Shown here: piece after piece, positions 21,412 to 30,920 of the stretch
Layout: every line of letters starts with the position of its first letter
Position numbering within the stretch: position 1 is the first letter of the stretch
Source: Enterobacter huaxiensis
GTDB taxonomy: Bacteria; Pseudomonadota; Gammaproteobacteria; Enterobacterales; Enterobacteriaceae
Assembly: GCF_003594935.2 (NCBI RefSeq)
Contig: NZ_CP043342.1
Location: forward strand, 1,054,001-1,118,000
Direction of reading: 5' to 3'
Length of the DNA stretch: 64,000 nucleotides
Notes under the pieces: generated by a model
What the model was told of the DNA's origin: nothing
What the model saw: the letters and a program-made list of their open reading frames with translations, nothing else
Databases searched by the model: none
Program-made: the position numbers and the translations under genes

Positions 21412-22268
21412 TCTGGCATCTCTTTTTTCAGCCGTTCATTGAGTACGGCTTTATGCGCCGCGCGCTGGCGGTTTGCCTGGCGCTTTCCGTGAGCACGACC
21501 GCGCTGGGCGTATTTCTTCAGCTGCGCCGGATGAGCCTGATGGGCGATGCGCTCTCGCACGCTATTTTACCCGGCGTTGCGGTGGGGTATCTGCTGAGCG
21601 GCATGTCGCTGCTGGCAATGAGCATCGGCGGCTTTGTTGCCGGAATTATGGTTGCGCTGGTGGCGGGGCTGGTCAGCCGCCGCACGCCGCTTAAAGAAGA
21701 TGCCAGCTTTGCCGGGCTTTATCTTGGATCGCTGGCGCTGGGCGTTACGCTGGTGTCACTGCGCGGTTCGAACGTTGACCTGCTGCACCTTCTCTTTGGT
21801 TCTATCCTCGCCGTGGATAACGACGCCGCGCTGTTTGTGGTGGGCGTGTGCATGTTTACGCTAATCACGCTGGCGATTTTTTATCGCGGGCTGGTGACCG
21901 AGGCTTTTGATACTGCCTGGCTGCAGGTTAACGCTCGCTGGTTGCCCGGCGCGCTGCACGGGCTGTTTCTGGCGCTGCTGGTGCTAAACCTTGTGGCCGG
22001 TTTTCAGGTGCTCGGCACGCTAATGGCCGTCGGGCTGATGATGCTGCCGGCCGTGGCGGCGCGCTGCTGGGTGCGCACGCTGCCGGCATTGCTTCTGATG
22101 GCGGGTATCAGCGGCATTTTCTGCGCGTGGCTGGGGCTGAGCCTCTCCTGGGCGGTGAGTTTACCTGCAGGACCGTCCATCGTGCTGACCGCCAGCGGTC
22201 TGTTCTTTATCTCTATTTTATGTGGCACGCGAAGCCAGCTTGCTGGCAGCCTGCGTGCGCTTTTTTAA
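21408..22268 (+). CDS. Metal (zinc-type) ABC transporter permease
   Basis: ABC-3 family membrane protein, 286 residues from MIWHLFFQPF at 21408 (coupled ATGA start); a frame nine codons longer exists but would run inside the ATPase gene. About eight membrane segments; the family motif RRMSLMGDALSHAILPGVAVGYLL is well kept and contains the conserved His that lines the transport path. Confidence 0.92.
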   Translation: MIWHLFFQPFIEYGFMRRALAVCLALSVSTTALGVFLQLRRMSLMGDALSHAILPGVAVGYLLSGMSLLAMSIGGFVAGIMVALVAGLVSRRTPLKEDASFAGLYLGSLALGVTLVSLRGSNVDLLHLLFGSILAVDNDAALFVVGVCMFTLITLAIFYRGLVTEAFDTAWLQVNARWLPGALHGLFLALLVLNLVAGFQVLGTLMAVGLMMLPAVAARCWVRTLPALLLMAGISGIFCAWLGLSLSWAVSLPAGPSIVLTASGLFFISILCGTRSQLAGSLRALF

Positions 22269-22282
22269 CGCAAGGGGAAATG

Positions 22283-23161
22283 ATGAAACGTACAGGGTTA
22301 GCCGTGGCGCTCGCGCTTGGGATGATGTCGCAGGGAGTGATGGCGAAAACAATCAATGTGGTGACGAGCTTTTCGATTCTCGGGGATATCACGCAGGAGG
22401 TGGGGGGTGACCACGTTAGGGTGACGACGCTGGTCGGCCCGGACGGCGATCCGCACACCTTTGAGCCGTCTCCGAAAGATAGCGCGGCGCTCAGCAAGGC
22501 TGACGTGGTAGTAGTCAACGGCCTGGGGCTTGAGGGCTGGCTCGACCGTCTGGTGAAAGCGTCCGGGTTTAAAGGCCAGCTGGTCGTGGCCTCGACCGGC
22601 GTGAAGACGCACACACTGGAGGAGGATGGCAAAACCGTCACCGACCCGCATGCGTGGAACAGCGCGGCGAACGGGGCGCTGTACGCGCAGAATATTCTTT
22701 CGGGGCTGGTAAAGGCTGACCCTGAAGATAAAGCGGCGCTTGAGGCTTCCGGTAAACCGTATATTACGCAGCTCACCGAACTGGACGGCTGGGCCAAAAC
22801 GCGCTTCAGCGAAATCCCGCAGGCGAAACGAAAAGTACTGACCAGCCATGATGCGTTTGGCTATTTCAGCCGCGCCTACGGCGTGACCTTTATGGCGCCG
22901 CAGGGGCTGTCGTCTGAAAGTGAAGCCAGCGCGGCGCAGGTAGCGGAGATCATTAATCAGATTAAAGCCGACGGCGTGAAAACCTGGTTTATGGAAAACC
23001 AGCTCGACCCGCGACTGGTGAAACAGATAGCCAGCGCCACGGGCGCGCAGCCGGGTGGCGAACTTTACCCGGAAGCGCTGTCGGCTAAAGGCGGCGTGGC
23101 GGACAGCTACGTTAAGGCGTTCCGCCATAATGTGGTTACGATAGCGAACGGCATGAAATAA
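22283..23161 (+). CDS. Metal (zinc-type) ABC transporter substrate-binding protein
   Basis: Periplasmic cluster A-I binding protein. The start at 22283 (MKRTGLAVALALG), six bases after AAGGGG, is preferred to the ATG three bases earlier; 292 residues with a signal peptide ending near GVMA. Likely metal ligands are the histidines in GDPHTFEPSPKD, DPHAWNS and TSHDAFGYF plus an acidic residue near GELYPEAL. It lacks the long His/Asp-rich loop of ZnuA. Zinc is inferred from the Zur-like box; manganese cannot be excluded. With the ATPase and permease it forms an importer absent from this site in K-12. Confidence 0.9.
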   Translation: MKRTGLAVALALGMMSQGVMAKTINVVTSFSILGDITQEVGGDHVRVTTLVGPDGDPHTFEPSPKDSAALSKADVVVVNGLGLEGWLDRLVKASGFKGQLVVASTGVKTHTLEEDGKTVTDPHAWNSAANGALYAQNILSGLVKADPEDKAALEASGKPYITQLTELDGWAKTRFSEIPQAKRKVLTSHDAFGYFSRAYGVTFMAPQGLSSESEASAAQVAEIINQIKADGVKTWFMENQLDPRLVKQIASATGAQPGGELYPEALSAKGGVADSYVKAFRHNVVTIANGMK

Positions 23162-23169
23162 AAAGCCAG

Positions 23170-23196
23170 AGCCGGTGCGCCCGCATCGGCTTTTTT
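23170..23196 (+). terminator. Intrinsic terminator of the ABC transporter operon
   Basis: AGCCGGTGCG pairs with CGCATCGGCT (one G-T pair) in a tight hairpin followed by six Ts, 9 bp after the stop. Confidence 0.85.
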
Positions 23197-23289
23197 CTGA
23201 AGCCCCCTCGTAAAACCTGAAGCGCATCCCCACATCTGAAGAGAAAGTGCTATCTTGTGCAGCACGTTTTTCCGATGCCTGGAGCGAGT

Positions 23290-23787
23290 ATGACTGACCA
23301 TGAATTGATGCAGCTTAGCGAAGTGGTAGGGCTGGCGCTTAAGCAGCGTGGGGCGACCATCACGACGGCTGAATCCTGTACCGGTGGCTGGGTCGCCAAA
23401 GCGATCACGGACATTGCGGGCAGTTCCGCCTGGTTTGAACGCGGTTTTGTGACCTACAGTAACGAAGCTAAAGCACAAATGATTGGCGTACGAGAAGCGA
23501 CGCTGGAACAGCATGGTGCGGTCAGCGAACCGGTGGTGATTGAGATGGCCATTGGGGCACTCAAAGAGGCGAGAGCAGATTACGCCGTTTCCATTAGCGG
23601 CATCGCAGGGCCGGACGGCGGCAGCGACGTTAAGCCCGTCGGCACCGTCTGGTTTGGCTTCGCGACCGCAAAAGGTGAGGGGATCACCCGCCGGGAGTGC
23701 TTCAGCGGCGACCGCGAAAGCGTGCGTCGTCAGGCCACCGTTTATGCGTTAAAAACGCTCTGGCAACAATTTCTACAAAATACTTGA
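23290..23787 (+). CDS. pncC: NMN amidohydrolase PncC (CinA C-terminal family, YgaD)
   Basis: Deamidates nicotinamide mononucleotide in the pyridine nucleotide salvage cycle. 165 residues from the start at 23290 (E. coli 165), with GGAG just upstream. The CinA domain motifs TAESCTGGWVAKAITD and SISGIAGPDGGS are present. Its stop codon lies inside the -35 element of the recA promoter. Confidence 0.94.
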   Translation: MTDHELMQLSEVVGLALKQRGATITTAESCTGGWVAKAITDIAGSSAWFERGFVTYSNEAKAQMIGVREATLEQHGAVSEPVVIEMAIGALKEARADYAVSISGIAGPDGGSDVKPVGTVWFGFATAKGEGITRRECFSGDRESVRRQATVYALKTLWQQFLQNT

Positions 23788-23811
23788 TACTGTATGACCA
23801 TACAGTATAAT
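23784..23811 (+). promoter_or_regulatory. recA promoter with LexA (SOS) box
   Basis: TTGATA (23784-23789), 16 bp spacer and TATAAT (23806-23811). The spacer contains CTGTATGACCATACAG (23790-23805), a strong LexA site (CTG-N10-CAG), so LexA covers the promoter. It is like the E. coli recA promoter. Confidence 0.95.
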
Positions 23812-23840
23812 TGCACCAACAGAACAGAAATCCACGGTGA

Positions 23841-24935
<1,095 letters not shown>

Positions 24936-24953
24936 ATCTTTCGTTTAAAAATG

Positions 24954-24978
24954 AAGGGCTGCTCATGCGGCCCTTTTT
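24954..24978 (+). terminator. recA terminator, read through into recX
   Basis: AAGGGC / GCCCTT hairpin followed by five Ts, between recA and recX. In E. coli recX is expressed by partial read-through of such a terminator. Confidence 0.8.
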
Positions 24979-25003
24979 GCATTTCTGAATCAGCAGGTTT
25001 TTT

Positions 25004-25504
25004 ATGAGTGAATCCACAGCACGTCGACCCGCCTATGCCCGCTTGCTGGATCGCGCCGTGCGCATTCTTGCCGTGCGTGACCACAGCGAACAGGAGCTGC
25101 GGCGAAAACTGTCCGCCCCCGTGATGAGCAAAAATGGGCCGGAGGAGATTGATGCCACGGCAGAAGATTACGATCGTGTGATTGCCTGGTGCTATGAGCA
25201 CAGCTATCTGGATGATGAGCGTTTTGCCTCTCGTTTTCTCGCCAGCCGTGGCCGTAAAGGATATGGCCCCGCGCGTATCCGTCAGGAGCTAAATCAGAAA
25301 GGCGTTGCCCGCGAATCCATTGAAAAGGCGATGCGCGAATGCGATACCGACTGGTGCGAGCTGGCAAAAGAACAGGCGATTCGGAAATACGGTGAACCGC
25401 TGCCGCGTGAATTTTCAGAAAAAGTCAAAATCCAGCGGTTTTTGCTCTACCGCGGCTTTCTGATGGAAGATATTCAGGATATCTGGCGTAATTTTGTCGA
25501 TTGA
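25004..25504 (+). CDS. recX: RecA regulatory protein RecX
   Basis: Inhibits RecA filament extension and LexA co-protease activity. 166 residues, the same as E. coli; three tandem three-helix repeats, with conserved [21 protein letters not shown]. 68 bp after recA, no own promoter recognised. Confidence 0.96.
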   Translation: MSESTARRPAYARLLDRAVRILAVRDHSEQELRRKLSAPVMSKNGPEEIDATAEDYDRVIAWCYEHSYLDDERFASRFLASRGRKGYGPARIRQELNQKGVARESIEKAMRECDTDWCELAKEQAIRKYGEPLPREFSEKVKIQRFLLYRGFLMEDIQDIWRNFVD

Positions 25505-25635
25505 GCGCATGAGGGATTTTACTTCCCACTAAAGAAAACTTATCTTATTCCCACTTTTTCCAGTAGCTGGTCCGTCCAACTGTTTACAGATACAGACCTG
25601 CTGCGACATTTCGTTAGTTTGATTTCAGGATAATT

Positions 25636-28263
25636 ATGAGCAAGAGCACCGCTGAGATCCGTCAGGCGTTTCTCGACTTTTTCCATAGTAAGGGACACCA
25701 GGTTGTTGCCAGCAGCTCCCTGGTACCGAACAATGATCCGACTCTGCTGTTTACCAACGCCGGGATGAACCAGTTCAAGGATGTTTTCCTTGGTCTCGAC
25801 AAGCGTAATTATTCCCGCGCCACAACCTCACAGCGTTGCGTGCGTGCGGGCGGTAAACACAACGACCTGGAAAACGTCGGTTACACCGCGCGCCACCATA
25901 CTTTCTTCGAAATGCTGGGTAACTTCAGCTTCGGCGACTACTTCAAACACGATGCTATTCAATACGCGTGGGAACTGCTGACCGGTGAAAACTGGTTCAA
26001 CCTGCCGAAAGAGCGTCTGTGGGTTACGGTTTATGAAACCGATGATGAAGCGTTCGAAATTTGGGAAAAAGAGGTTGGTATCCCGCGCGAGCGTATTATC
26101 CGCATCGGCGATAACAAAGGCGCACCTTACGCGTCTGACAACTTCTGGCAGATGGGTGACACCGGCCCTTGCGGCCCGTGCACCGAAATCTTCTACGATC
26201 ACGGCGACCACATCTGGGGCGGCCCTCCGGGAACCGCTGAAGAAGATGGCGATCGCTACATTGAGATCTGGAACATCGTCTTCATGCAGTTCAACCGTCA
26301 GGCTGACGGTACCATGGAGCCACTTCCGAAGCCGTCCGTTGATACCGGTATGGGTCTGGAGCGTATTGCGGCGGTTCTGCAGCACGTTAACTCCAACTAC
26401 GACATCGACCTGTTCAGCACGCTGATCAAGTCCGTCGCGGAAGTGACCGGTGCGACCGATCTCAGCAACAAATCGCTGCGCGTTATCGCAGACCACATCC
26501 GTTCCTGTGCGTTCCTGATCGCCGACGGCGTGATCCCGTCGAATGAAAACCGTGGCTATGTGCTGCGTCGTATCATTCGTCGCGCAATTCGTCACGGCAA
26601 CATGCTGGGCGCGAAGGACACCTTCTTCTATAAACTCGTTGGGCCACTGATTGGCGTGATGGGTGCTGCCGGTGATGAGCTGAAACGCCAGCAGGCGCAG
26701 GTTGAACAGGTTCTGAAAACTGAAGAAGAACAGTTTGCTCGTACCCTGGAGCGCGGACTGGCGCTGCTGGACGACGAACTGTCTAAGCTCAAGGGCGACA
26801 CGCTGGATGGCGAAACCGCTTTCCGCCTGTACGACACCTACGGCTTCCCGGTTGACCTGACGGCTGACGTTTGCCGCGAGCGCAACATTAAAGTTGACGA
26901 AGCGGGCTTTGAAGCCGCGATGGAAGAGCAGCGTCGTCGTGCGCGTGAATCCAGCGGTTTTGGTGCCGACTACAACGCGATGATCCGCGTTGACGGTGCG
27001 TCTGAATTCAAAGGCTATGAAGCACTGGAGCTGACCGGCAAAGTGACCGCCCTGTTTGTTGACGGTAAAGCGGTAGACAGCATCAGCGCGGGTCAGGATG
27101 CGGTTGTGATTCTGGATAAAACCCCGTTCTATGCGGAATCTGGCGGTCAGGTTGGCGATAAAGGCGAACTGAAAGGCAACGGCTTTAGCTTCAGCGTTAG
27201 CGATACCCAAAAATACGGTCAGGCCATTGGCCACCAGGGCAAGCTGGTTTCCGGTTCTCTGAAAGTGGGCGAGGGCGTTCAGGCTAACGTTGATGAAGCT
27301 CGCCGCGCGCGCATTCGCCTGAACCACTCTGCAACGCACCTGATGCACGCCGCCCTGCGCGACGTGCTGGGTACGCACGTTGCTCAGAAAGGGTCTCTGG
27401 TAAACGACAAAGTGCTGCGTTTCGACTTCTCTCATTTCGAAGCGATGAAGCCTTCTGAAATCCGTGCAGTGGAAGATCTGGTGAACGCGCAGATCCGCCG
27501 CAACCTGCCAATCGAGACCCACATCATGGAGCTCGAGGACGCGAAGAAAAAAGGTGCAATGGCGCTGTTTGGTGAGAAATATGACGAACGTGTTCGCGTA
27601 TTGAGCATGGGCGACTTCTCTACCGAACTGTGCGGCGGTACCCACGCATCGCGCACCGGTGACATCGGCCTGTTCCGCATCGTATCTGAATCAGGTACGG
27701 CGGCAGGTGTTCGCCGTATTGAAGCGGTAACCGGTGAAGGTGCCATTGCCAGCCTGCACGCGCAGAGCGATCAGCTGCACGATATCGCGCAGCTGCTGAA
27801 AGGCGATAGCCAGAACCTGGGCGAGAAAGTGCGCGTTGCGCTGGATCGTACACGTCAGCTGGAAAAAGAGCTTCAGCAGCTGAAAGAACAGGCTGCAGCG
27901 CAGGAGAGCGCAAGCCTCTCCAGCAAAGCGGTAGATATTAAGGGCGTCAAACTGCTGGTCAGCGATTTGGCCGGCGTTGAGCCTAAGATGCTGCGTACTA
28001 TGGTCGACGATCTGAAGAACCAGCTCGGTTCCACAGTTATCGTGCTGGCGACGGTAGCAGAAGGTAAGGTTTCTCTGATTGCGGGCGTCTCTAAGGATGT
28101 GACCGACCGTGTGAAAGCAGGGGAGCTGATTGGTATGGTCGCCCAGCAGGTGGGCGGCAAAGGTGGCGGTCGTCCGGACATGGCGCAAGCCGGTGGTACG
28201 GATGCGGCGGCACTTCCCGCGGCATTGGCCAGCGTTGAAAGCTGGGTAAGCGCGAAACTGTAA
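25636..28263 (+). CDS. alaS: Alanyl-tRNA synthetase
   Basis: Charges tRNA-Ala; 875 residues (E. coli 876). Class II catalytic domain (1-450) with [20 protein letters not shown]; editing domain with [14 protein letters not shown] (HxxxH) and [14 protein letters not shown]-terminal DHHA1/C-Ala region ending in [15 protein letters not shown]. Start at 25636 after AGGATAATT. The 131-bp gap to recX holds its promoter region. Confidence 0.99.
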   Translation: MSKSTAEIRQAFLDFFHSKGHQVVASSSLVPNNDPTLLFTNAGMNQFKDVFLGLDKRNYSRATTSQRCVRAGGKHNDLENVGYTARHHTFFEMLGNFSFGDYFKHDAIQYAWELLTGENWFNLPKERLWVTVYETDDEAFEIWEKEVGIPRERIIRIGDNKGAPYASDNFWQMGDTGPCGPCTEIFYDHGDHIWGGPPGTAEEDGDRYIEIWNIVFMQFNRQADGTMEPLPKPSVDTGMGLERIAAVLQHVNSNYDIDLFSTLIKSVAEVTGATDLSNKSLRVIADHIRSCAFLIADGVIPSNENRGYVLRRIIRRAIRHGNMLGAKDTFFYKLVGPLIGVMGAAGDELKRQQAQVEQVLKTEEEQFARTLERGLALLDDELSKLKGDTLDGETAFRLYDTYGFPVDLTADVCRERNIKVDEAGFEAAMEEQRRRARESSGFGADYNAMIRVDGASEFKGYEALELTGKVTALFVDGKAVDSISAGQDAVVILDKTPFYAESGGQVGDKGELKGNGFSFSVSDTQKYGQAIGHQGKLVSGSLKVGEGVQANVDEARRARIRLNHSATHLMHAALRDVLGTHVAQKGSLVNDKVLRFDFSHFEAMKPSEIRAVEDLVNAQIRRNLPIETHIMELEDAKKKGAMALFGEKYDERVRVLSMGDFSTELCGGTHASRTGDIGLFRIVSESGTAAGVRRIEAVTGEGAIASLHAQSDQLHDIAQLLKGDSQNLGEKVRVALDRTRQLEKELQQLKEQAAAQESASLSSKAVDIKGVKLLVSDLAGVEPKMLRTMVDDLKNQLGSTVIVLATVAEGKVSLIAGVSKDVTDRVKAGELIGMVAQQVGGKGGGRPDMAQAGGTDAAALPAALASVESWVSAKL

Positions 28264-28281
28264 TAACTACAAAGCACAAGC

Positions 28282-28311
28282 AGACGCCATAGCGGTAACG
28301 TTATGGCGTCT
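28282..28311 (+). terminator. Hairpin after alaS
   Basis: AGACGCCATA and TATGGCGTCT form a 10-bp stem around a 10-base loop, 18 bp after the stop, followed by TGTTC only. Probable intrinsic terminator with a weak T tract. The remaining 190 bp up to csrA are AT-rich and likely hold the csrA promoters. Confidence 0.65.
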
Positions 28312-28504
28312 TGTTCACTGCGCTATCGATAACGATAAAGTCAGGTTGAGTTTGTGTATATCGGCTAAACTTACGTTTAACAGAATGTGATGCCGTGACT
28401 GCTTACACTTTACGTGTTTGTCATCGCTTACTTTTTGGCGTTATATGATGGATAATGCCGGGATACAAGAGACCCGACTCTTTTAATCTTTCAAGGAGCA
28501 AAGA

Positions 28505-28690
28505 ATGCTGATTCTGACTCGTCGAGTTGGTGAGACCCTCATGATTGGGGATGAGGTCACCGTGACAGTTTTAGGGGTAAAGGGTAACCAGGTACGTATT
28601 GGTGTGAACGCCCCTAAAGAAGTATCTGTCCACCGTGAAGAGATCTACCAGCGTATCCAGGCTGAAAAATCCCAGCAGTCCAGTTACTGA
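28505..28690 (+). CDS. csrA: Carbon storage regulator CsrA
   Basis: Post-transcriptional regulator that binds GGA motifs in mRNA leaders. 61 residues, [20 protein letters not shown] through [22 protein letters not shown]-binding residues near L4 and R44 are kept. AAGGAG precedes the ATG by six bases. Confidence 0.98.
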
Positions 28691-28697
28691 TATTATC

Positions 28698-28721
28698 GCG
28701 TCTCGCTGTCGGGCGAGACGC
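28698..28721 (+). terminator. Hairpin after csrA
   Basis: GCGTCTCGC / GCGAGACGC, 9-bp perfect stem with a six-base loop, 8 bp after the csrA stop. No immediate T run. Confidence 0.55.
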
Positions 28722-28939
28722 AACCTCTCCTGCATTTTTCCTCTCTAAAGTTACCATTCGATTTCAATCGATGCGTTTTTAACCACTCTTTAAACCTTAT
28801 CTCGTCCAAACTCCCACCTTCCTGTAAGAGTTTACTGTGAAGATGTCTGCAAAATCCGCTTATAAAACACCCTCTTTGCGGCTTTTACATGCGAATTGCG
28901 TGTGATTTGTGCAAACGGAAAAAGGTTGTGGAAAATTGT

Positions 28940-28967
28940 TTGACTTATAAGTCCCAGAAAGTAATAT
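28940..28967 (+). promoter_or_regulatory. Promoter of the tRNA-Ser/Arg operon
   Basis: TTGACT (28940-28945), 16 bp, TAATAT (28962-28967), followed by the GC-rich discriminator GCGCCACGCAG, the layout of stringently controlled stable-RNA promoters. It lies about 60 bp before the tRNA-Ser gene. The rest of the 342-bp csrA-tRNA gap (28722-28939) shows nothing else I recognise. Confidence 0.75.
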
Positions 28968-29032
28968 ATGCGCCACGCAGCGACGAGAAGCTCTTAACGA
29001 GTTACTCGAAGCACTCGAAAGAGGCGTTGTGT

Positions 29033-29125
29033 GGTGAGGTGGCCGAGAGGCTGAAGGCGCTCCCCTGCTAAGGGAGTATGCGGTCAAAAGCTGCATCCGG
29101 GGTTCGAATCCCCGCCTCACCGCCA
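29033..29125 (+). tRNA. serV: tRNA-Ser (GCU)
   Basis: 93-base class II tRNA with long variable arm, anticodon GCT at 29067-29069, encoded CCA end. It appears identical to E. coli serV as I remember it. First tRNA of the operon. Confidence 0.97.
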
Positions 29126-29129
29126 TTTT

Positions 29130-29206
29130 GCATCCGTAGCTCAGCTGGATAGAGTACTCGGCTACGAACCGAGCGGTCGGAGGTTCGAATCCTCCCGGAT
29201 GCACCA
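29130..29206 (+). tRNA. tRNA-Arg (ACG), copy 1
   Basis: 77 bases, GCATCCGTAGCTCAGCTGGA start, anticodon ACG at 29164-29166 (A34 becomes inosine), encoded CCA. Four bases after tRNA-Ser. Confidence 0.97.
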
Positions 29207-29270
29207 TCTATTACTTCATATTGCTTTCGAAGTGATATGAGTATCGTGTAGTACAGTAGTAAATCCCGAT

Positions 29271-29347
29271 GCATCCGTAGCTCAGCTGGATAGAGTACTC
29301 GGCTACGAACCGAGCGGTCGGAGGTTCGAATCCTCCCGGATGCACCA
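29271..29347 (+). tRNA. tRNA-Arg (ACG), copy 2
   Basis: Same 77 bases as copy 1, anticodon at 29305-29307. The 64-bp spacer before it is homologous to the spacer before copy 4. Confidence 0.97.
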
Positions 29348-29376
29348 TTTACTATTTCTGAGAGCAGTACCCTGAT

Positions 29377-29453
29377 GCATCCGTAGCTCAGCTGGATAGA
29401 GTACTCGGCTACGAACCGAGCGGTCGGAGGTTCGAATCCTCCCGGATGCACCA
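29377..29453 (+). tRNA. tRNA-Arg (ACG), copy 3
   Basis: Identical 77-base gene, anticodon at 29411-29413. Preceded by a short 29-bp spacer. Confidence 0.97.
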
Positions 29454-29518
29454 TCTTTTACTTTGTGTTGCTTTTGAAGTGATACCGAGTATCAGCAGTA
29501 ACAGTAGTAAATCCCGAT

Positions 29519-29595
29519 GCATCCGTAGCTCAGCTGGATAGAGTACTCGGCTACGAACCGAGCGGTCGGAGGTTCGAATCCTCCCGGATGCACCA
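29519..29595 (+). tRNA. tRNA-Arg (ACG), copy 4
   Basis: Identical 77-base gene, anticodon at 29553-29555. Followed by a 250-bp stretch with no protein gene that holds the duplicated tRNA end and a multi-hairpin element. Confidence 0.97.
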
Positions 29596-29656
29596 TATTC
29601 TCCAGGATAACAGCGATGCTGTTGTTTTAAGGTCTGCGAGTTAATCGCAAGCACCA

Positions 29657-29728
29657 GGGAGGATAACGTTGCTTTAGCAACGGCCCGCAGGGCGAGGCGT
29701 AAGCCGAGTAATCCTCCCGGATGCACCA
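29657..29728 (+). other. Cloverleaf-like, CCA-ended element after the tRNA-Arg array
   Basis: GGGAGGAT (29657-29664) pairs perfectly with ATCCTCCC (29711-29718). Inside lie three hairpins: GTTGC-TTTA-GCAAC (29668-29681), GCCC-GCA-GGGC (29683-29693) and GGC-GTAA-GCC (29696-29705). The 3' strand continues GGATGCACCA, exactly the end of the neighbouring tRNA-Arg genes. It has no usable anticodon loop, D loop or T loop, so it is not a normal tRNA. It could be a tRNA-derived mosaic, a 3' processing element or a short RNA released with a CCA end. Confidence 0.55.
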
Positions 29729-29736
29729 TATTCTCC
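29710..29736 (+). repeat. 27-bp direct repeat of the tRNA-Arg 3' end
   Basis: The 27 bases at 29577-29603 (last 19 of tRNA-Arg copy 4 plus ATATTCTCC) recur exactly at 29710-29736. The two copies flank 106 bp. Such a duplicated tRNA 3' end can be an attachment-site scar or the product of unequal recombination; no integrase gene is nearby. Confidence 0.85.
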
Positions 29737-29845
29737 CCCTTTGTTTATTCCTTCGACGTTCCGTCAGCAATCACACTCTCTGTCAGCGACAAAAATCCCC
29801 GTTTACGATAAAGTAATGTTTTGTTAATCGTTTAGCGAGAGCACG

Positions 29846-30412
29846 ATGTACGCACAGTATGACGGTTTGATCTTCGATATGGATGGCACCATCCTTGATA
29901 CCGAACCTACGCATCGTAAAGCCTGGACTGATGTCCTCGGGCGTTACGGCATGCGTTTCGACCTTCAGGCGATGATTGCCCTCAACGGATCCCCAACCTG
30001 GCGCATCGCGCAGGCCGTGATTGAACTCAATCAGGCCGATCTCGACCCGCACCTGCTCGCACGTGAAAAAACCGATGCGGTAAAAGCAATGCTTTTAGAT
30101 ACCGTGCGTCCATTGCCACTTATTGATGTGGTAAAAGAGTGGCACGGCAGACGTCCCATGTCGGTGGGAACGGGCAGCGAAAGCGCGATTGCAGAAGCAC
30201 TGCTTAATCACCTTGGCCTGCGTCACTATTTTTCTGCCGTGGTTGCCGCCGATCATGTTAAACATCACAAGCCCGCTCCGGACACCTTCCTGCTCTGCGC
30301 AGAGTTAATGGGTGTCCCCGCGGCGAAGTGCGTGGTGTTTGAAGATGCCGATTTTGGCATTCAGGCCGCGCACGATGCCGGGATGGCGGCGGTGGACGTT
30401 CGCTTACTGTGA
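29846..30412 (+). CDS. yqaB: Fructose-1-phosphate / 6-phosphogluconate phosphatase YqaB
   Basis: HAD-superfamily phosphatase with highest known activity on fructose 1-phosphate. 188 residues as in E. coli. Motif I FDMDGTILDTEPTH (nucleophile Asp near residue 11), motif II SVGTGSES, motif III with K at HHKPAPDTFL, motif IV VFEDADFGIQAA. Its stop overlaps the GTG start of yqaA. Confidence 0.95.
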   Translation: MYAQYDGLIFDMDGTILDTEPTHRKAWTDVLGRYGMRFDLQAMIALNGSPTWRIAQAVIELNQADLDPHLLAREKTDAVKAMLLDTVRPLPLIDVVKEWHGRRPMSVGTGSESAIAEALLNHLGLRHYFSAVVAADHVKHHKPAPDTFLLCAELMGVPAAKCVVFEDADFGIQAAHDAGMAAVDVRLL

Positions 30413-30837
30413 GTGACGCGCTGTCACTTGCCTCATTATTCGCCAGCAGTTTCTTAAGCGCTACGCTCTTGCCGGGAAATTCGGAAGTGGTGCTGGTGGC
30501 GATGCTGTTGTCCGGCGTGAGTCAGCCCTGGTTGCTGGTATTAATAGCAACAATGGGTAATAGCCTTGGAGGGCTGACTAACGTTATTCTTGGGCGTTTC
30601 TTTCCGCTACGCGAAAAATCGCGCTGGCAGGAAAAGGCAGTCGGCTGGCTAAAACGCTATGGCGCTGCCACGCTGTTATTAAGCTGGATGCCTGTAATAG
30701 GTGATTTGCTGTGTCTGCTGGCGGGATGGATGCGCATCTCCTGGGGACCGGTGCTCTTTTTTTTGTGCCTTGGCAAGGCGTTACGCTATGTTTTGTTGGC
30801 GTGGGTAACGCTACAGGGTATGACGTGGTGGCACTAA
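30409..30837 (+). CDS. yqaA: Inner membrane protein YqaA (SNARE-associated/DedA-like)
   Basis: 142 residues as in E. coli, starting with GTG at 30409 in a GTGA overlap with the yqaB stop. Several hydrophobic segments; conserved LPGNSEVVLVAMLL, GNSLGGLTNVILGRFFP and SWMPVIGDLLCLLAGWMRI, the pattern of the VTT/DedA-like family. Function unknown. Confidence 0.93.
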   Translation: MSDALSLASLFASSFLSATLLPGNSEVVLVAMLLSGVSQPWLLVLIATMGNSLGGLTNVILGRFFPLREKSRWQEKAVGWLKRYGAATLLLSWMPVIGDLLCLLAGWMRISWGPVLFFLCLGKALRYVLLAWVTLQGMTWWH

Positions 30838-30920
30838 TTGGTGGAATGAATTCGCGACCTTCAATCGTCAACCATTACAATTATGCTGAGTGACAATTTT
30901 TTGACAGGCGGGAGGTCAAA

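Noticed and set aside
25828..27645. Open frame of 605 codons opposite alaS
   Set aside because: Its sequence is rich in the residues expected from an antisense frame of a highly expressed gene, no ribosome site or family was seen, and alaS on the other strand is certain.
29130..29595. CRISPR-like array (four repeats of 77 bp with short spacers)
   Set aside because: The repeats are complete tRNA-Arg genes with CCA ends; two of the spacers are homologous to each other and no cas genes are present.
28860..29729. Minus-strand frames over the tRNA region with repeated [12 protein letters not shown] segments
   Set aside because: These are translations of the antisense of repeated tRNA-Arg genes, a well-known annotation artefact.
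29577..29736. Attachment sites of an integrated element
   Set aside because: The direct repeat fits in principle, but only 106 bp lie between the copies and there is no integrase or mobility gene. A past excision cannot be ruled out.
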